26,895 nt of DNA from Vulcanococcus sp. SFB_649D_100_25 (GTDB lineage: Bacteria > Cyanobacteriota > Cyanobacteriia > PCC-6307 > Cyanobiaceae). The translations under genes were made by a program, and so were the position numbers. Shown piece by piece: positions 7,370-15,153 of the stretch. The stretch is from assembly GCA_030833825.1 (NCBI GenBank), contig JAURGL010000006.1, forward strand, positions 1-26,895, read 5' to 3'. The notes beneath the pieces were generated by a model. It was not told where the DNA came from. It saw only the letters and a program-made list of their open reading frames with translations, and searched no databases. The first letter of the stretch is position 1, and every line of letters begins with the position of its first letter.

Positions 7370-7672
7370 CTACCCGACTCTTGAGCGCTTCCAGATCTCG
7401 AAGTCCATCGCGAACTTCTCGCGAAGAAACTGGACGAAGTCAGGTCCCGAGGCTTCGACGGCACTGGAGCCCCCCTCCTTGAGCTGGGTGGATGCGCTTG
7501 CAATCGTGGGCTCCAGAGCTGGAATCCGACGGCCGTGGATTGCTTCCTCGACCAGGATGGCGATTGCCTTGGAAATGGAGTGGCGCTGCTCTTTTGAGAA
7601 CTCCCTGACCCAGCCTGCTGCGGCCTCACTGAGGATCACTTGGTGGCGTTCGCTGGCCAACGTGTGACTCAA
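7370..7672 (-). CDS. Hypothetical protein (up to 100 aa)
   Basis: The start is unclear: TTG 7672 gives MSHTLASERHQVILSEAAAG; TTG 7660 and a GTG about 11 codons in are alternatives, and none has a good Shine-Dalgarno. The N-terminal half (SEAAAGWVREFSKEQRHSISKAIAILVEEAIHG) looks like a strand-helix-helix reminiscent of small DNA-binding or antitoxin-like proteins. The C-terminal half ends PDFVQFLREKFAMDFEIWKR. I cannot assign a family. A strong sigma-70-type promoter lies only a few bases upstream of TTG 7672. It is followed with a 9-nt gap by the 145-aa gene. Confidence 0.6.
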   Translation of the reverse strand: MSHTLASERHQVILSEAAAGWVREFSKEQRHSISKAIAILVEEAIHGRRIPALEPTIASASTQLKEGGSSAVEASGPDFVQFLREKFAMDFEIWKRSRVG

Positions 7673-7683
7673 CCCTACACGGG

Positions 7684-7712
7684 ATAATACTAGGACTGTG
7701 TAGCTCTGGCAA
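7684..7712 (-). promoter_or_regulatory. Sigma-70-type promoter for the 7672-6923 gene pair
   Basis: On the minus strand, TTGCCA (plus 7707-7712) is separated by exactly 17 bases from TATTAT (plus 7684-7689): five of six matches at -35 and five of six at -10. The predicted transcription start is about 7677, only a few bases before the TTG at 7672. The mRNA would be nearly leaderless or start at a later codon. Confidence 0.6.
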
Positions 7713-7726
7713 GGGTGCTCCGGCCC

Positions 7727-8521
7727 CTAGCTGCTTGCTGAGGTGTAGTGCCGCAGGGCAAAGCGCCAGAACCAGCGGCTTGCGATCAGGCTCCCAGAGG
7801 CCATCAGCAACGAGCCGGCCGCCCAATGCCAGGACCCAGCTCCCAGAAGCGCTTGCGATGGAACTGTCGTCATGAACGCCACCGGAAGAACAAACACAAA
7901 GACCAGCCGTAAGGCGGGCGGGTAGGCACTCACCGGGTAGCGCCCTGCCACCAGCGTGTAGCGAAGAACCTCGGTGGCATTCCAGACCTTCACAAACCAG
8001 ATCGATAGGGCCGCCAGCGAAAACCAGAGGCTGTAGAGGATTGCTGCGCCGCTGATCACGAGTGCTCCACCCAGCAGAAGGGAGTGGGCCTGGATCGGGG
8101 CTCCGCTTTGACGAAGCCCGGTTGCGACAAGGATCAGTCCCGCGATCAGGCCTGGACATCCCCACGGGGAGAAACAGCGCAGCGACAGCCAGAACTGACT
8201 GTCGATCGGTTTCAGCAGGACAAAATCCAGGGTCCCCTGCTGCACGTGATTGACGATCTTGCTGAGGTTCGGTTGCAGCAGGCAGCTGGTGAAGCCATCG
8301 AGCAGGGTGTAGAGACCAAGGACCACCAGTGCTTCATCCCAACTCCAACCGCCCAAGCTCGATTGCCCGCTAAACAGCAAAGAGAGGACAAACACGCTGC
8401 CGGCCAGATTGCCGACGACCGCCAGACATTCGAGCACCAGATTGAGTTGGTACTCGCTTTCTGACTCCAATGAGCTGATCCAGAACCGCCGAAGTGTCGC
8501 GGCGTAGCGGTGAGGCATCAT
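7727..8521 (-). CDS. ABC-2 type transporter permease (second permease, DUF990-like)
   Basis: This 264-aa protein is predicted to have about six transmembrane helices. It has a cytoplasmic HVQQGTLDFVLLKPIDSQFWLS segment, the 'G.LDf.LlKP...Q' signature of DUF990-type ABC-2 permeases, and a YPPALRLVFVFVLPVAFMTTVPSQALLG segment. The start ATG (8521) overlaps the stop of the first permease (ATGA, 8518-8521), so the pair are made together. With the ATPase gene upstream they form a complete exporter (one ATPase, two different permeases). The substrate is unknown. The longer frame to 8593 would overlap the first permease by 76 nt and is rejected. Confidence 0.85.
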   Translation of the reverse strand: MMPHRYAATLRRFWISSLESESEYQLNLVLECLAVVGNLAGSVFVLSLLFSGQSSLGGWSWDEALVVLGLYTLLDGFTSCLLQPNLSKIVNHVQQGTLDFVLLKPIDSQFWLSLRCFSPWGCPGLIAGLILVATGLRQSGAPIQAHSLLLGGALVISGAAILYSLWFSLAALSIWFVKVWNATEVLRYTLVAGRYPVSAYPPALRLVFVFVLPVAFMTTVPSQALLGAGSWHWAAGSLLMASGSLIASRWFWRFALRHYTSASS

Positions 8522-9327
8522 GCGCCCATTGCCCCATAGCGCCGGATTCCGCGGACCCAGCTCCACCAGCACAGCGGACCCAGCAAGAGGCACCAGATCA
8601 AGAGGCTGAAGAACCCGCCGCTGAGATTGACGCTTTGGCCTGAAAGGATCCGGGCCGGAAAATCCACCATGGCCGGAAATGGGGTCGCTAAGGCGAAGGC
8701 CTTGATCGCCGGGGGAAAGGTGTCGAGCGGCGCCACCAATCCCGACAGAAAGAGATAGGGGATCACCAGCAGTCGATCCAGGGCCGCTGCTCGTTCACTC
8801 CAGAAACAGAGCATGCTGGTGAGGGCCTGCAGCAAAAACCGCAGCAGAAAGGCACCCCAAAGGGCTGCGATCCCGAGCCCGAGTTCCGCCAGCGTTGGTC
8901 TCCACAGCAAGTCCGGGTTGATCCAGGCCAGGCCCAAGAGCATCAACAGGACAAACGGCACCCGGGTGGCCTGCTCCGCGAGGTGGGCCGCGAAATAGCG
9001 CCACAACGGCTGAAGGGGCTGCAGCAGAAACGGCGAGAGCTTCCCGGTCAACACGTCCTCTTCGAAGACATGAATCAGCCAAACCACGCTGAACTGCCGC
9101 ACGACAAAGGCCGCCACGAAGTAGTGCTGCAAGTGCTCGGCTGACCAGCCCAGTTGTCTGGCGGCCCCACTGCCTTGCCAGACCCCGAGCATGATCAGGG
9201 GCAGAACCCCTGAGAGGGCCCAGAGGGCAATCTCCGCCCGATATTCGAGCATGTAGGCGTACTGCGTGGAGAGCAGGATCCGCGCAATCCGTGACGCGGC
9301 CAGGAGCCTGCTGCGCGGTCTTGTCAT
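8518..9327 (-). CDS. ABC-2 type transporter permease (first permease, DUF990-like)
   Basis: This 269-aa membrane protein has about six hydrophobic helices, an N-terminal amphipathic region (RIARILLSTQYAYMLEYRAEI), VFEEDVLTGKLSPFLLQPLQPLWRYF as the permease coupling segment, and the LLVIPYLFLSGLVAPLDTFP loop characteristic of ABC-2 exporters. It is homologous in layout to the following permease and likely pairs with it as a heterodimer. The start overlaps the stop of the ATPase gene (ATGA, 9324-9327). Confidence 0.87.
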   Translation of the reverse strand: MTRPRSRLLAASRIARILLSTQYAYMLEYRAEIALWALSGVLPLIMLGVWQGSGAARQLGWSAEHLQHYFVAAFVVRQFSVVWLIHVFEEDVLTGKLSPFLLQPLQPLWRYFAAHLAEQATRVPFVLLMLLGLAWINPDLLWRPTLAELGLGIAALWGAFLLRFLLQALTSMLCFWSERAAALDRLLVIPYLFLSGLVAPLDTFPPAIKAFALATPFPAMVDFPARILSGQSVNLSGGFFSLLIWCLLLGPLCWWSWVRGIRRYGAMGA

Positions 9328-10328
9328 GCCTGATCAGATACTGCGGCAGCGCTGAACAGACTGCGCATCAGGTCTTCGATCGGCGGGTCATTGACCTCCA
9401 GATCCACCACGGGGAAGCGGGTAAGCAGGGCCGCCACCGTTTCGGTCAGCCGCTCGCGATTGACCAGCAGCAAGACCTGATGCTCCTGATGCGATTCCAC
9501 CGTGCCGTAGCACTCAAAAGCAGCCTGCGGGTAAGCCTTCTGCAGCTCCAGGCGCACCTGACGAAAGGGGGCAAGTCTGCTGGTGAGGGCCTCAAGCTCT
9601 CCGTCGTGAAAAAGCTGTCCTTGATGGATCAGTAGAACCCGTTCACAGAGCGCGGTGATGTCACCCATGTAGTGGCTGGTGAGCAACACGGTGGCCCCGA
9701 AGCGCCGGTTGTAGTCGGCGAGAAAGTCCCGCACTCTGGCCTGGGCGGTGACATCCAATCCCAGGGTTGGTTCATCGAGGAATAGGACCCTGGGGCGGTG
9801 CAGCAGGGACGCCAGCAGTTCCGCCTTCATGCGTTGCCCAAGGGAGAGCTTCCGCACGGGGCGGTGTAATTCCTCCCCCAGTTCCAACATGTCAGCCAAC
9901 TCGGAGATGCGTCGTTTGGTCTCCATGGCATCGATGCCGTAGACCGCCGCATTCACCCGGATCGAATCAAGCGGAGGCAGATCCCAGATCAGTTGCTGCT
10001 TGTTCCCCATCACCAGGGTGATTTGCTCAAGGAACGCACGTTGTCGACGTTCCGGTCGGAATCCCGCCACCGACAGCTCACCACCCGTGGGATGAATCAG
10101 CCCGCTGAGCATCTTCAAGGTGGTGGTCTTGCCGGCGCCGTTGGGTCCGAGAAAACCCACCATTTCTCCAGCCTCGATCACAAAACTGACCCCGCTCACC
10201 GCTGCGACATCGCGGTGCCTTCTGCGGATCAAATGGCGCAGAGTCCCCTGGAATCCCGGTTGCTTCTCGGCAACGCGAAAGGTTTTGCTCAGCCCCCTCG
10301 CCGTGATCATCGGCGTGTTGGGGGGCAT
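9324..10328 (-). CDS. ABC exporter ATP-binding protein
   Basis: This 334-aa ATPase starts at ATG 10328 (MPPNTPMITARGLSKTF). Walker A is GPNGAGKTT at about 61-69, the Q-loop is in VMGNKQQLIWDLPP, the signature is LSLGQRMKAELLASLLHRP, Walker B is VLFLDEPTLGLD and the switch region is LTSHYMGD. The C-terminal 90 residues form the extra domain found in ABC-2 exporter ATPases of the NatA/DrrA type. It supplies energy to the two downstream permeases. The ATG overlaps the lipoprotein stop by one base (TGATG). An open extension to 10427 lies inside the lipoprotein gene and is not used. Confidence 0.92.
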   Translation of the reverse strand: MPPNTPMITARGLSKTFRVAEKQPGFQGTLRHLIRRRHRDVAAVSGVSFVIEAGEMVGFLGPNGAGKTTTLKMLSGLIHPTGGELSVAGFRPERRQRAFLEQITLVMGNKQQLIWDLPPLDSIRVNAAVYGIDAMETKRRISELADMLELGEELHRPVRKLSLGQRMKAELLASLLHRPRVLFLDEPTLGLDVTAQARVRDFLADYNRRFGATVLLTSHYMGDITALCERVLLIHQGQLFHDGELEALTSRLAPFRQVRLELQKAYPQAAFECYGTVESHQEHQVLLLVNRERLTETVAALLTRFPVVDLEVNDPPIEDLMRSLFSAAAVSDQA

Positions 10329-10666
10329 CACTGTTGGCTGCAGGCTGCCCTGAACTGCTCCTGGGAGTTCGTCGCTGCAACGGACAGAGACCCGCTCAGG
10401 GCATCGGCCCTCGCAACCCGATCGCAAGCCAGGTCGTTTTCGCCTCGGTTGAACAGATCTTCAGCGTCCTGCAGCAGATCGGCCAGTTCCCGTTGCTTCT
10501 GTTCCCTGCTGGCGCCGGCGGCATCCTTCTCCACCTTGTTGGTGCCAGACCCTGGCCCCGTCGGCTTTGCGGGTGGGGTTGAGCGCTGGCAGGCCATCAG
10601 GGCCAGGCTCACGGTCAGGCTCAGCCCAACGCCGCAAGCGAGTCTGTTGAGCGGTTGGCGTCCCAT
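10328..10666 (-). CDS. Small lipoprotein, unknown function (112 aa)
   Basis: A basic N-terminus and hydrophobic segment end in a clear lipobox, LMAC, with the lipidated cysteine at residue 26. A Pro/Ser/Thr/Lys-rich linker follows, then one long, charged, coiled-coil-like helix region (SREQKQRELADLLQDAEDLFNRGENDLACDRVARADAL). The mature protein has two more cysteines (in LACD and AACS). It is anchored to the inner or outer membrane. It sits between pyrF-pyrE (4-nt gap) and the ABC ATPase (1-nt overlap), so an accessory role for the exporter is reasonable but unproven. I do not recognise a named family. Confidence 0.8.
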   Translation of the reverse strand: MGRQPLNRLACGVGLSLTVSLALMACQRSTPPAKPTGPGSGTNKVEKDAAGASREQKQRELADLLQDAEDLFNRGENDLACDRVARADALSGSLSVAATNSQEQFRAACSQQ

Positions 10667-10670
10667 GTCC

Positions 10671-12149
10671 CTATCCCAGCACCTTGGCCTGCTCGTCCGT
10701 CAGGCGTCCAGATGCCAGAAGGGCCCGGGTGATGCGCTCGATGTCCATCACTGCATGCACCTGATAGCCCTTGGCATGCAGTCGTTCACGGGCGCTTCGG
10801 TCCCGCTGGCCGCCGTGATCAATGAACACCACGACATCCTTCACGATCAGCCCGGAGCGCTCCAGTTTGGCGATCCCCTCCAGGACACTTCCACCGCTGA
10901 TCAAGATGTCATCGACGACAACCACGGGATCGCCTTCCTGGAAGTCCCCCTCGATCAGGCGCCGTGCCCCATGGGCCTTCACCTCCTTGCGGGGATAGAT
11001 CAGGGGCTTGTGCAGCTGAAGGGCGAGCCCGGTGGCGGTGGGTAGGGCTCCATAGGGGATCCCAGCGATTCGCTCGAAGGTGAGGTCCTCCATCAGGCTT
11101 GCGTAGCCATGCAGCACCCGATGGAACAGGTTCGGGTCGGAGATGATCTGGCGCAGATCGATGTAGTAGTTGAAAACGGCTCCTGACGCCTGCACGTATT
11201 CCCCGAACAGCAGACAGCCGATGTCGAACAGATCGACGATCAACGCATCCAAAGGATCCGTCTGACTGCTCTCTTCAACCTCGGGTCGTGCCAACCAGAG
11301 CTCACAGCGATCGGCTTCTCCAGGCGGGTGCTGATCCAGCCAGCTTTGCCGGCGCCGATTGATCCGTCCCTTGAGGGCGGCCGCCTGCTCCGCCAGGTCG
11401 TCATCCACCAGGAGGTTCTGGGGCATTGGAATCAGCAAGCCATCGGCGGAGTCGCTCAGGCCGGCCTCCAGCAAACCGTCGACGCGCTCCTCTTCGCTCC
11501 AGATCGATCGCAGCATCAGGACCCGTTCAGGTGCGGCCTGCCGCACCTGCGAGAGCACCTTCGGATCACTGGTGCCCACCTCCAGCAACACCTGATCCGG
11601 CGTTCCCCAGAGCTGACTTTCCCGGACGATCTGAAGGAACAGCGGGTCGCCCTCGTTGGGGTGATATTGAATCTTCTTGGCGGCCGGGTTGGAGCTGCGG
11701 CAGGTGATCACCACCGCCTTATCTCGGTAGAGCAGGAACGGTGCGGCAATGTCCTGGCCGGCCAACGGTGAGAGCGTGACCGCATCGACGCCCAGATCGC
11801 GGAACAAATAGTGCGCGAGGGCCGTTGAGGAATTCAGATCGCCGTGCTTGGCATCAATGATCAGGGGAAGCTCGCGCGGGACCAGATCCCGGACCTCGAG
11901 CAAGAGCTCCAACCCGAGGGGGCCGAGGGCTTGATAGAAACCAAGGCTCGCCTTGATCGCACAGACGTGGGGACTGGTTTCCTCCACCACGGCCTTGATC
12001 CAGTGCCGGGCCTGACTGAGAAAGGATCTGTTGCCCATCCCCCGTCGCTGCGCCCAGCTCTGCAGCATCTCTGGGTTCGGGTCCAGGCCCGTCATCAGCA
12101 GCGACTGGCGCTCGGCAATGGCTTCAGTCAGCTGAACAAAGAAGCCCAT
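10671..12149 (-). CDS. pyrF-pyrE fusion: Bifunctional orotidine-5'-phosphate decarboxylase / orotate phosphoribosyltransferase
   Basis: This 492-aa fusion catalyses the last two steps of UMP synthesis. The N-terminal half is OMP decarboxylase of the longer PyrF subtype (LMTGLDPNPE; active-site DAKHGD at about 99-104; AVTLSPLAGQDIAAPFL). The C-terminal half is orotate phosphoribosyltransferase (ASGAVFNYYIDLRQIIS; FERIAGIPYGALPTATGLAL; PRPP-binding loop VVVVDDILISGGS). The decarboxylase-first order is the reverse of animal UMP synthase and is known from cyanobacteria and kinetoplastids. The start was chosen at MGFFVQLTEAIAERQSLL; the open extension to 12224 looks non-coding. It heads the operon with the lipoprotein and ABC exporter. 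Confidence 0.94.
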   Translation of the reverse strand: MGFFVQLTEAIAERQSLLMTGLDPNPEMLQSWAQRRGMGNRSFLSQARHWIKAVVEETSPHVCAIKASLGFYQALGPLGLELLLEVRDLVPRELPLIIDAKHGDLNSSTALAHYLFRDLGVDAVTLSPLAGQDIAAPFLLYRDKAVVITCRSSNPAAKKIQYHPNEGDPLFLQIVRESQLWGTPDQVLLEVGTSDPKVLSQVRQAAPERVLMLRSIWSEEERVDGLLEAGLSDSADGLLIPMPQNLLVDDDLAEQAAALKGRINRRRQSWLDQHPPGEADRCELWLARPEVEESSQTDPLDALIVDLFDIGCLLFGEYVQASGAVFNYYIDLRQIISDPNLFHRVLHGYASLMEDLTFERIAGIPYGALPTATGLALQLHKPLIYPRKEVKAHGARRLIEGDFQEGDPVVVVDDILISGGSVLEGIAKLERSGLIVKDVVVFIDHGGQRDRSARERLHAKGYQVHAVMDIERITRALLASGRLTDEQAKVLG

Positions 12150-12271
12150 CGCCCGCTGGCGGCTTGGGTCGTTGTTAAAGGATTGGCGAGCCCCAGCGAT
12201 ACCCCTCGACACAGCTCGTTGCAAAACAAGAGCTCAGTCACCCTGTCGCCGTCGGGTCTCGGCTCAATCTC

Positions 12272-12436
12272 ATGTCAGGGCAGGACCTGCCCCAACGCCC
12301 TGAACCGTTTCCGCGTCACTGGCACCGTCAGCACTGGGGTGCACCGGCTGAGCCTCAGGAGGCTCGCGAGACTCGTTGGGTCACCCTGGTGCACCCCCTC
12401 TGGCTCTGCCATGGTTCGGAGCCCGGGTGCTTTTGA
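12272..12436 (+). CDS. Putative small protein (54 aa), coupled to the next gene
   Basis: This short frame starts at ATG 12272 and reads MSGQDLPQRPEPFPRHWHRQ at its N-terminus, ending LWLCHGSEPGCF. It is rich in Trp, His and Pro. Its TGA overlaps the ATG of the following Nif11-like gene (TGATG, 12434-12438), which is the main reason to believe it is translated. No clear Shine-Dalgarno precedes it, and no family is recognised. It may be a real small protein or a leader frame. Confidence 0.4.
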   Translation: MSGQDLPQRPEPFPRHWHRQHWGAPAEPQEARETRWVTLVHPLWLCHGSEPGCF

Positions 12437-12636
12437 TGAGCTGGCAGGAATTGGAACGCCTGGTGGTCGACGCGGAAGCTCGCCCTTCCCTGCGCCTCGC
12501 TCTCCGGAGCTGCCGCGATGACAACGCCTTGATTCTTCAGGCGCGCCAATTGGGCTACAGGATCACCCGGGTCGATCTGCAACAGGCCTGGTTGCAGCAT
12601 CGCCAGGACGAGGAGCTCAGGACCCTGCAAGGGTGA
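12436..12636 (+). CDS. Nif11-like domain small protein (66 aa)
   Basis: From ATG 12436 the sequence MSWQELERLVVDAEARPSLR, then ALRSCRDDNALILQARQLGYRITRVDLQQAW, follows the Nif11 domain pattern (LxxFlxxvxxdpxLrxxL...vvxiAxxxGyxfsxxdL). Nif11-like domains occur as leader peptides of ribosomally made natural products and as small stand-alone proteins in cyanobacteria. Here only about 15 polar residues (LQHRQDEELRTLQG) follow the domain, with no double-glycine cleavage site and no Cys/Ser/Thr core, so it is not a prochlorosin-type precursor. Starts and stops overlap with both neighbours (TGATG before, GTGA after). Confidence 0.65.
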   Translation: MSWQELERLVVDAEARPSLRLALRSCRDDNALILQARQLGYRITRVDLQQAWLQHRQDEELRTLQG

Positions 12637-12875
12637 GGGGGCTAGATCCGGATCTGGCCCTGACCCCTGGCTCCGACTTGGTCGCCGCGGTTCGATCCAG
12701 TCGCTGGAGAACACCTGTGAATCCGGAGTTGGATCAACGTTGTCTCGAGCTGGCGTTTGCAGATCTTTGCCAGCTTCAACCCCACCAGCGTTTGCTGGCC
12801 CTGACCCAGTTCCGCTCCATTGATCCCCTGCTGGCGGACAAGCTGCAGCTTGAACTGACCCTTGCACTCAGCTGA
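12633..12875 (+). CDS. Small hypothetical protein (80 aa or shorter)
   Basis: GTG 12633 overlaps the stop of the Nif11-like gene (GTGA). An alternative GTG at 12717 would give a 52-aa protein starting at NPELDQRCLELAFADLCQLQ. The C-terminal part is a clean helical region (LAFADLCQLQPHQRLLALTQFRSIDPLLADKLQLELTLALS); the first 28 residues are less protein-like. The family is not recognised. It converges on the zinc peptidase gene with 18 nt between. Confidence 0.5.
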   Translation: MRGLDPDLALTPGSDLVAAVRSSRWRTPVNPELDQRCLELAFADLCQLQPHQRLLALTQFRSIDPLLADKLQLELTLALS

Positions 12876-12893
12876 CGGCGAGCGGCAGCTCCA

Positions 12894-14018
12894 TCACTCC
12901 TGTGCTGGGCAGTCCCTCGCAGCCAGGACAGCCGCCTGTCCCTTGCCATCCCGTTTGATCGGTTGGGGGGCAAAGTCGTCGGCACTGACGTCAAAGCTGC
13001 CGCTCTGGCACCAAAGGGTCAGTTGCCGTTGGGTGTAGCGGCCCTCTGCGCGTCCTTTCCCCTGCTGCAGCGCCATGCCAAGGCACTGATCCTGGCTCCC
13101 CCAGATGCAACTGGCGGCACCCAGAAGGCCTCCCAACAGGTTGGTGGCGATTTGCTGTCCCCGTTCAATTTCAAAACGCTGAACCTCGTAGCGACGAGCC
13201 CCGACGACCGCATCGTCGGGTTCTGGCGGCAGGACCCGGCTAAACGTCTCCGTGGTGTCGACACGCCAGTCGCCGAGGGTCTGCCCAGGGCTGATCTGGC
13301 TGCTCAGCCCTTTGGTCAGGGCCTGGAAGCGATCCTTCGGGTACCCGTGGTGCTGCTGGGAGATTCGTTCGTAGTCCCCCATCTCAAACATCAGGTTGGC
13401 GGTTTGCGTAAACCGCTCCACCGTCAAGGCTTCAGTGTTCAACAGCCATCCCAACACCACCCCCGTGCGCCAGTCCGCGGCGAGTTCTTCCTGCTTGACC
13501 GTGAGGCCCATGCCACCGCCATAGGGCCCGCGTCCCTTTTCGCGGTTGACGTGGTGCCCCCACTCGTGGGCAAGCACCGCTAAATCAAGCAACAACAGGT
13601 CCTGCTCCGAGAGGCCCTTGGCGGAGCGCACGCTCTTGCGCAGCTCAAGGGCCATGGCGATCTGGTTGCTGGGAGGGCAGTAGAAGGCCATCGGGTGGAC
13701 CACGGTTTTCACCCCGCAGCCCGCCGCCTGATCGCCGGCGAACAGCAGTTCAGGTTTGGCCTTGGTCCCCCAGTAGCGATGCAACAGATCATGGGCGGCG
13801 CGCAGATAGCGCTTGCGTCCCTCTGGGCCCTGGGCTTCCAGCCTGAGCGTTTCCAGGGCTTTGGCTTCGCTGGGCTTGATGATCGACGGCTCGGGTGGCG
13901 GTTCCTGGCCAGGCGCCCAGGGCTCCGCCCTTACCAAGGGGCCGGAGAGCTGCAGCACAGCCCAGATGGCTGCACCGCAGGCCCCCAGTCCCCGTTTGCC
14001 GACGTGCATCGCGACCAT
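12894..14018 (-). CDS. Neutral zinc metallopeptidase, YpfJ-like, exported
   Basis: This 374-aa protein carries a signal peptide (about residues 8-31: KRGLGACGAAIWAVLQLSGPLVRA). It has the zinc-protease motif HEWGHH at 151-156 preceded by LLLLDLAVLA, the ELAADWRTGVVLGW segment supplying the third zinc ligand, and the upstream CGVKTVVHPMAFYCPPSNQIAM stretch. This arrangement (G-x-FYCP, HExxHH, E-x-x-AD) is that of the YpfJ/neutral zinc metallopeptidase family, members of which are secreted or periplasmic. Start ATG 14018 or 14009. It is the last gene of the five-gene leftward operon, 8 nt after the rhomboid gene. The upstream open frame to 14474 overlaps the rhomboid gene and is not coding. Confidence 0.85.
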   Translation of the reverse strand: MVAMHVGKRGLGACGAAIWAVLQLSGPLVRAEPWAPGQEPPPEPSIIKPSEAKALETLRLEAQGPEGRKRYLRAAHDLLHRYWGTKAKPELLFAGDQAAGCGVKTVVHPMAFYCPPSNQIAMALELRKSVRSAKGLSEQDLLLLDLAVLAHEWGHHVNREKGRGPYGGGMGLTVKQEELAADWRTGVVLGWLLNTEALTVERFTQTANLMFEMGDYERISQQHHGYPKDRFQALTKGLSSQISPGQTLGDWRVDTTETFSRVLPPEPDDAVVGARRYEVQRFEIERGQQIATNLLGGLLGAASCIWGSQDQCLGMALQQGKGRAEGRYTQRQLTLWCQSGSFDVSADDFAPQPIKRDGKGQAAVLAARDCPAQE

Positions 14019-14026
14019 CTGGCCAG

Positions 14027-14581
14027 TTAAGTGGACTCCCGTGCCATGGCATAGGCGGCCAGTACGCCACCTGCAAACCCACTGGCATGGCCAATCCAAC
14101 TGACACCCACTGGCGAGAAGATCGGCAGCAGGCTCGGAAGGATCCCTCCGTAGGTCACCAGAACGAGCAAGGAGAGTGCAATGGTGCTGACCCGTTTTTC
14201 CAGCCAGCCGATACACAGCAGATAGCCCAGCAATCCGTAGACCACTCCGGATAGTCCATGCCCACCCCTGGGCCACCACAGCCAGACGGGAATCGCCATC
14301 GCCAGGACCCCAATCCACACAGCCAGGTAGTCCTTTCGACTCTTGAACAGCACCAGCCAGGAGAGGGGAATGAACATCAGGCTGTTCCCCAAGAGATGCC
14401 CCCATCCGGCATGACTGAAGGGGGCGGTGAAGACCCCAAGCAGCGAGCCACCCGGCTGCATGGGCAGATTCCACCGTCCTGCGAACAGGACCTGGTCGAT
14501 GGCCTCCTGGCCCCAGGGGATCGCCAGGATCACCAGGGGAATCAGCAAGGTGCCCCGAAACTCCCGGATCAATTGGCGCAT
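14027..14581 (-). CDS. Rhomboid family intramembrane serine protease
   Basis: This 184-aa protein has about six transmembrane helices. It shows the rhomboid hallmarks: HLLGN at 62-66 in helix 2, GLSG with nucleophile Ser111 in helix 4, and the catalytic His165 in SWIGHASGFAGGVLAAY of helix 6. It cleaves transmembrane substrates within the bilayer; substrates are unknown here. The start at MRQLIREFRG (ATG 14581) overlaps the preceding gene by 13 nt. The frame extends to 14653, but those residues belong to the overlap with the upstream gene. Confidence 0.92.
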   Translation of the reverse strand: MRQLIREFRGTLLIPLVILAIPWGQEAIDQVLFAGRWNLPMQPGGSLLGVFTAPFSHAGWGHLLGNSLMFIPLSWLVLFKSRKDYLAVWIGVLAMAIPVWLWWPRGGHGLSGVVYGLLGYLLCIGWLEKRVSTIALSLLVLVTYGGILPSLLPIFSPVGVSWIGHASGFAGGVLAAYAMAREST

Positions 14582-15153
14582 TCGATCTCTTGCAGCGTCA
14601 GATGCATCACCGCCAGGGCCTGATCCGGTAAGCCCAGGAACCAGTTGAGCCATGGATCCCTGCAGGGCTCGATGCAGGCCATGCCCACCAGGGTTGCGCT
14701 GCCATCGGGTCCAAGGGGGCGACCGCTGCGGGTCTGCCTCTGGCCGCGCACCGTGCCGGTAGTCAGCTGGGTCTCCACCACAAGATCACTGGCTTGATAG
14801 AGGGGGGCTTCTGCGCGGCCGAGGGTGAACTGGAATCGTGAGCGAAAGTCCAGAGTCAGCTCGCCGCTGTTGAGATTGAGCTGCCCGGCCAGTCTGTCGG
14901 GCCGGATCTGGATACTGAGGCCAGGCGGCAGGGGCAAGCCGAGAAATCGTCCGCGGGCGGAGTCCAGCGGTGGGATGGTCAGTTGGTGGGGAGGAAAGTC
15001 AAGCCGCGTGGTCGCTCCACCCTCTTCAGGTTCGTCCTCAAGGGCGCTGATCCCGCCACCCCCTGTGGCGTCGTAGCTGAAGGGCGGAAAAGCACCGATG
15101 ACCAGTTCACAGCCCGCTGCTGTGCAGAGTTGCCAGCTGCGCTTAGAGACCAC
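14569..15153 (-). CDS. Conserved-type hypothetical protein, beta-rich (194 aa)
   Basis: The start is GTG 15153, overlapping the end of the PPC-glutaredoxin gene by 11 nt. The N-terminus contains CTAAGCELVIGAFPPFSYDATGGGG with two cysteines. The middle is an alternating-strand region with PPHQLTIPPLDSARGRFLGLPLPPGLSIQIRP and LAGQLNLNSGELTLDFRSRFQFTLG. The C-terminus has GSATLVGMACIEPCRDPWLNWFLGLPDQALAVMHLTLQEI. The paired cysteines (MACIEPC) may be redox active, given the glutaredoxin-like neighbour (inference). No signal peptide is visible. I do not know the function. Confidence 0.75.
   Translation of the reverse strand: MVSKRSWQLCTAAGCELVIGAFPPFSYDATGGGGISALEDEPEEGGATTRLDFPPHQLTIPPLDSARGRFLGLPLPPGLSIQIRPDRLAGQLNLNSGELTLDFRSRFQFTLGRAEAPLYQASDLVVETQLTTGTVRGQRQTRSGRPLGPDGSATLVGMACIEPCRDPWLNWFLGLPDQALAVMHLTLQEIECAN

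Noticed and set aside
9993..11045. Plus-strand open frame of 350 codons
   Set aside because: It spans three clear minus-strand genes (ABC ATPase, lipoprotein, pyrF-pyrE) and has a non-protein-like composition.
12196..12224. Promoter for pyrF-pyrE: TTGCAA, 17 bases, TATCGC on the minus strand
   Set aside because: The spacing is right, but the -10 matches only half of the consensus; too weak to list as a feature.
12436..12636. Prochlorosin or other RiPP precursor
   Set aside because: The Nif11-like domain is not followed by a GG cleavage site or a Cys/Ser/Thr core, and no LanM-type or transporter-protease gene is nearby.
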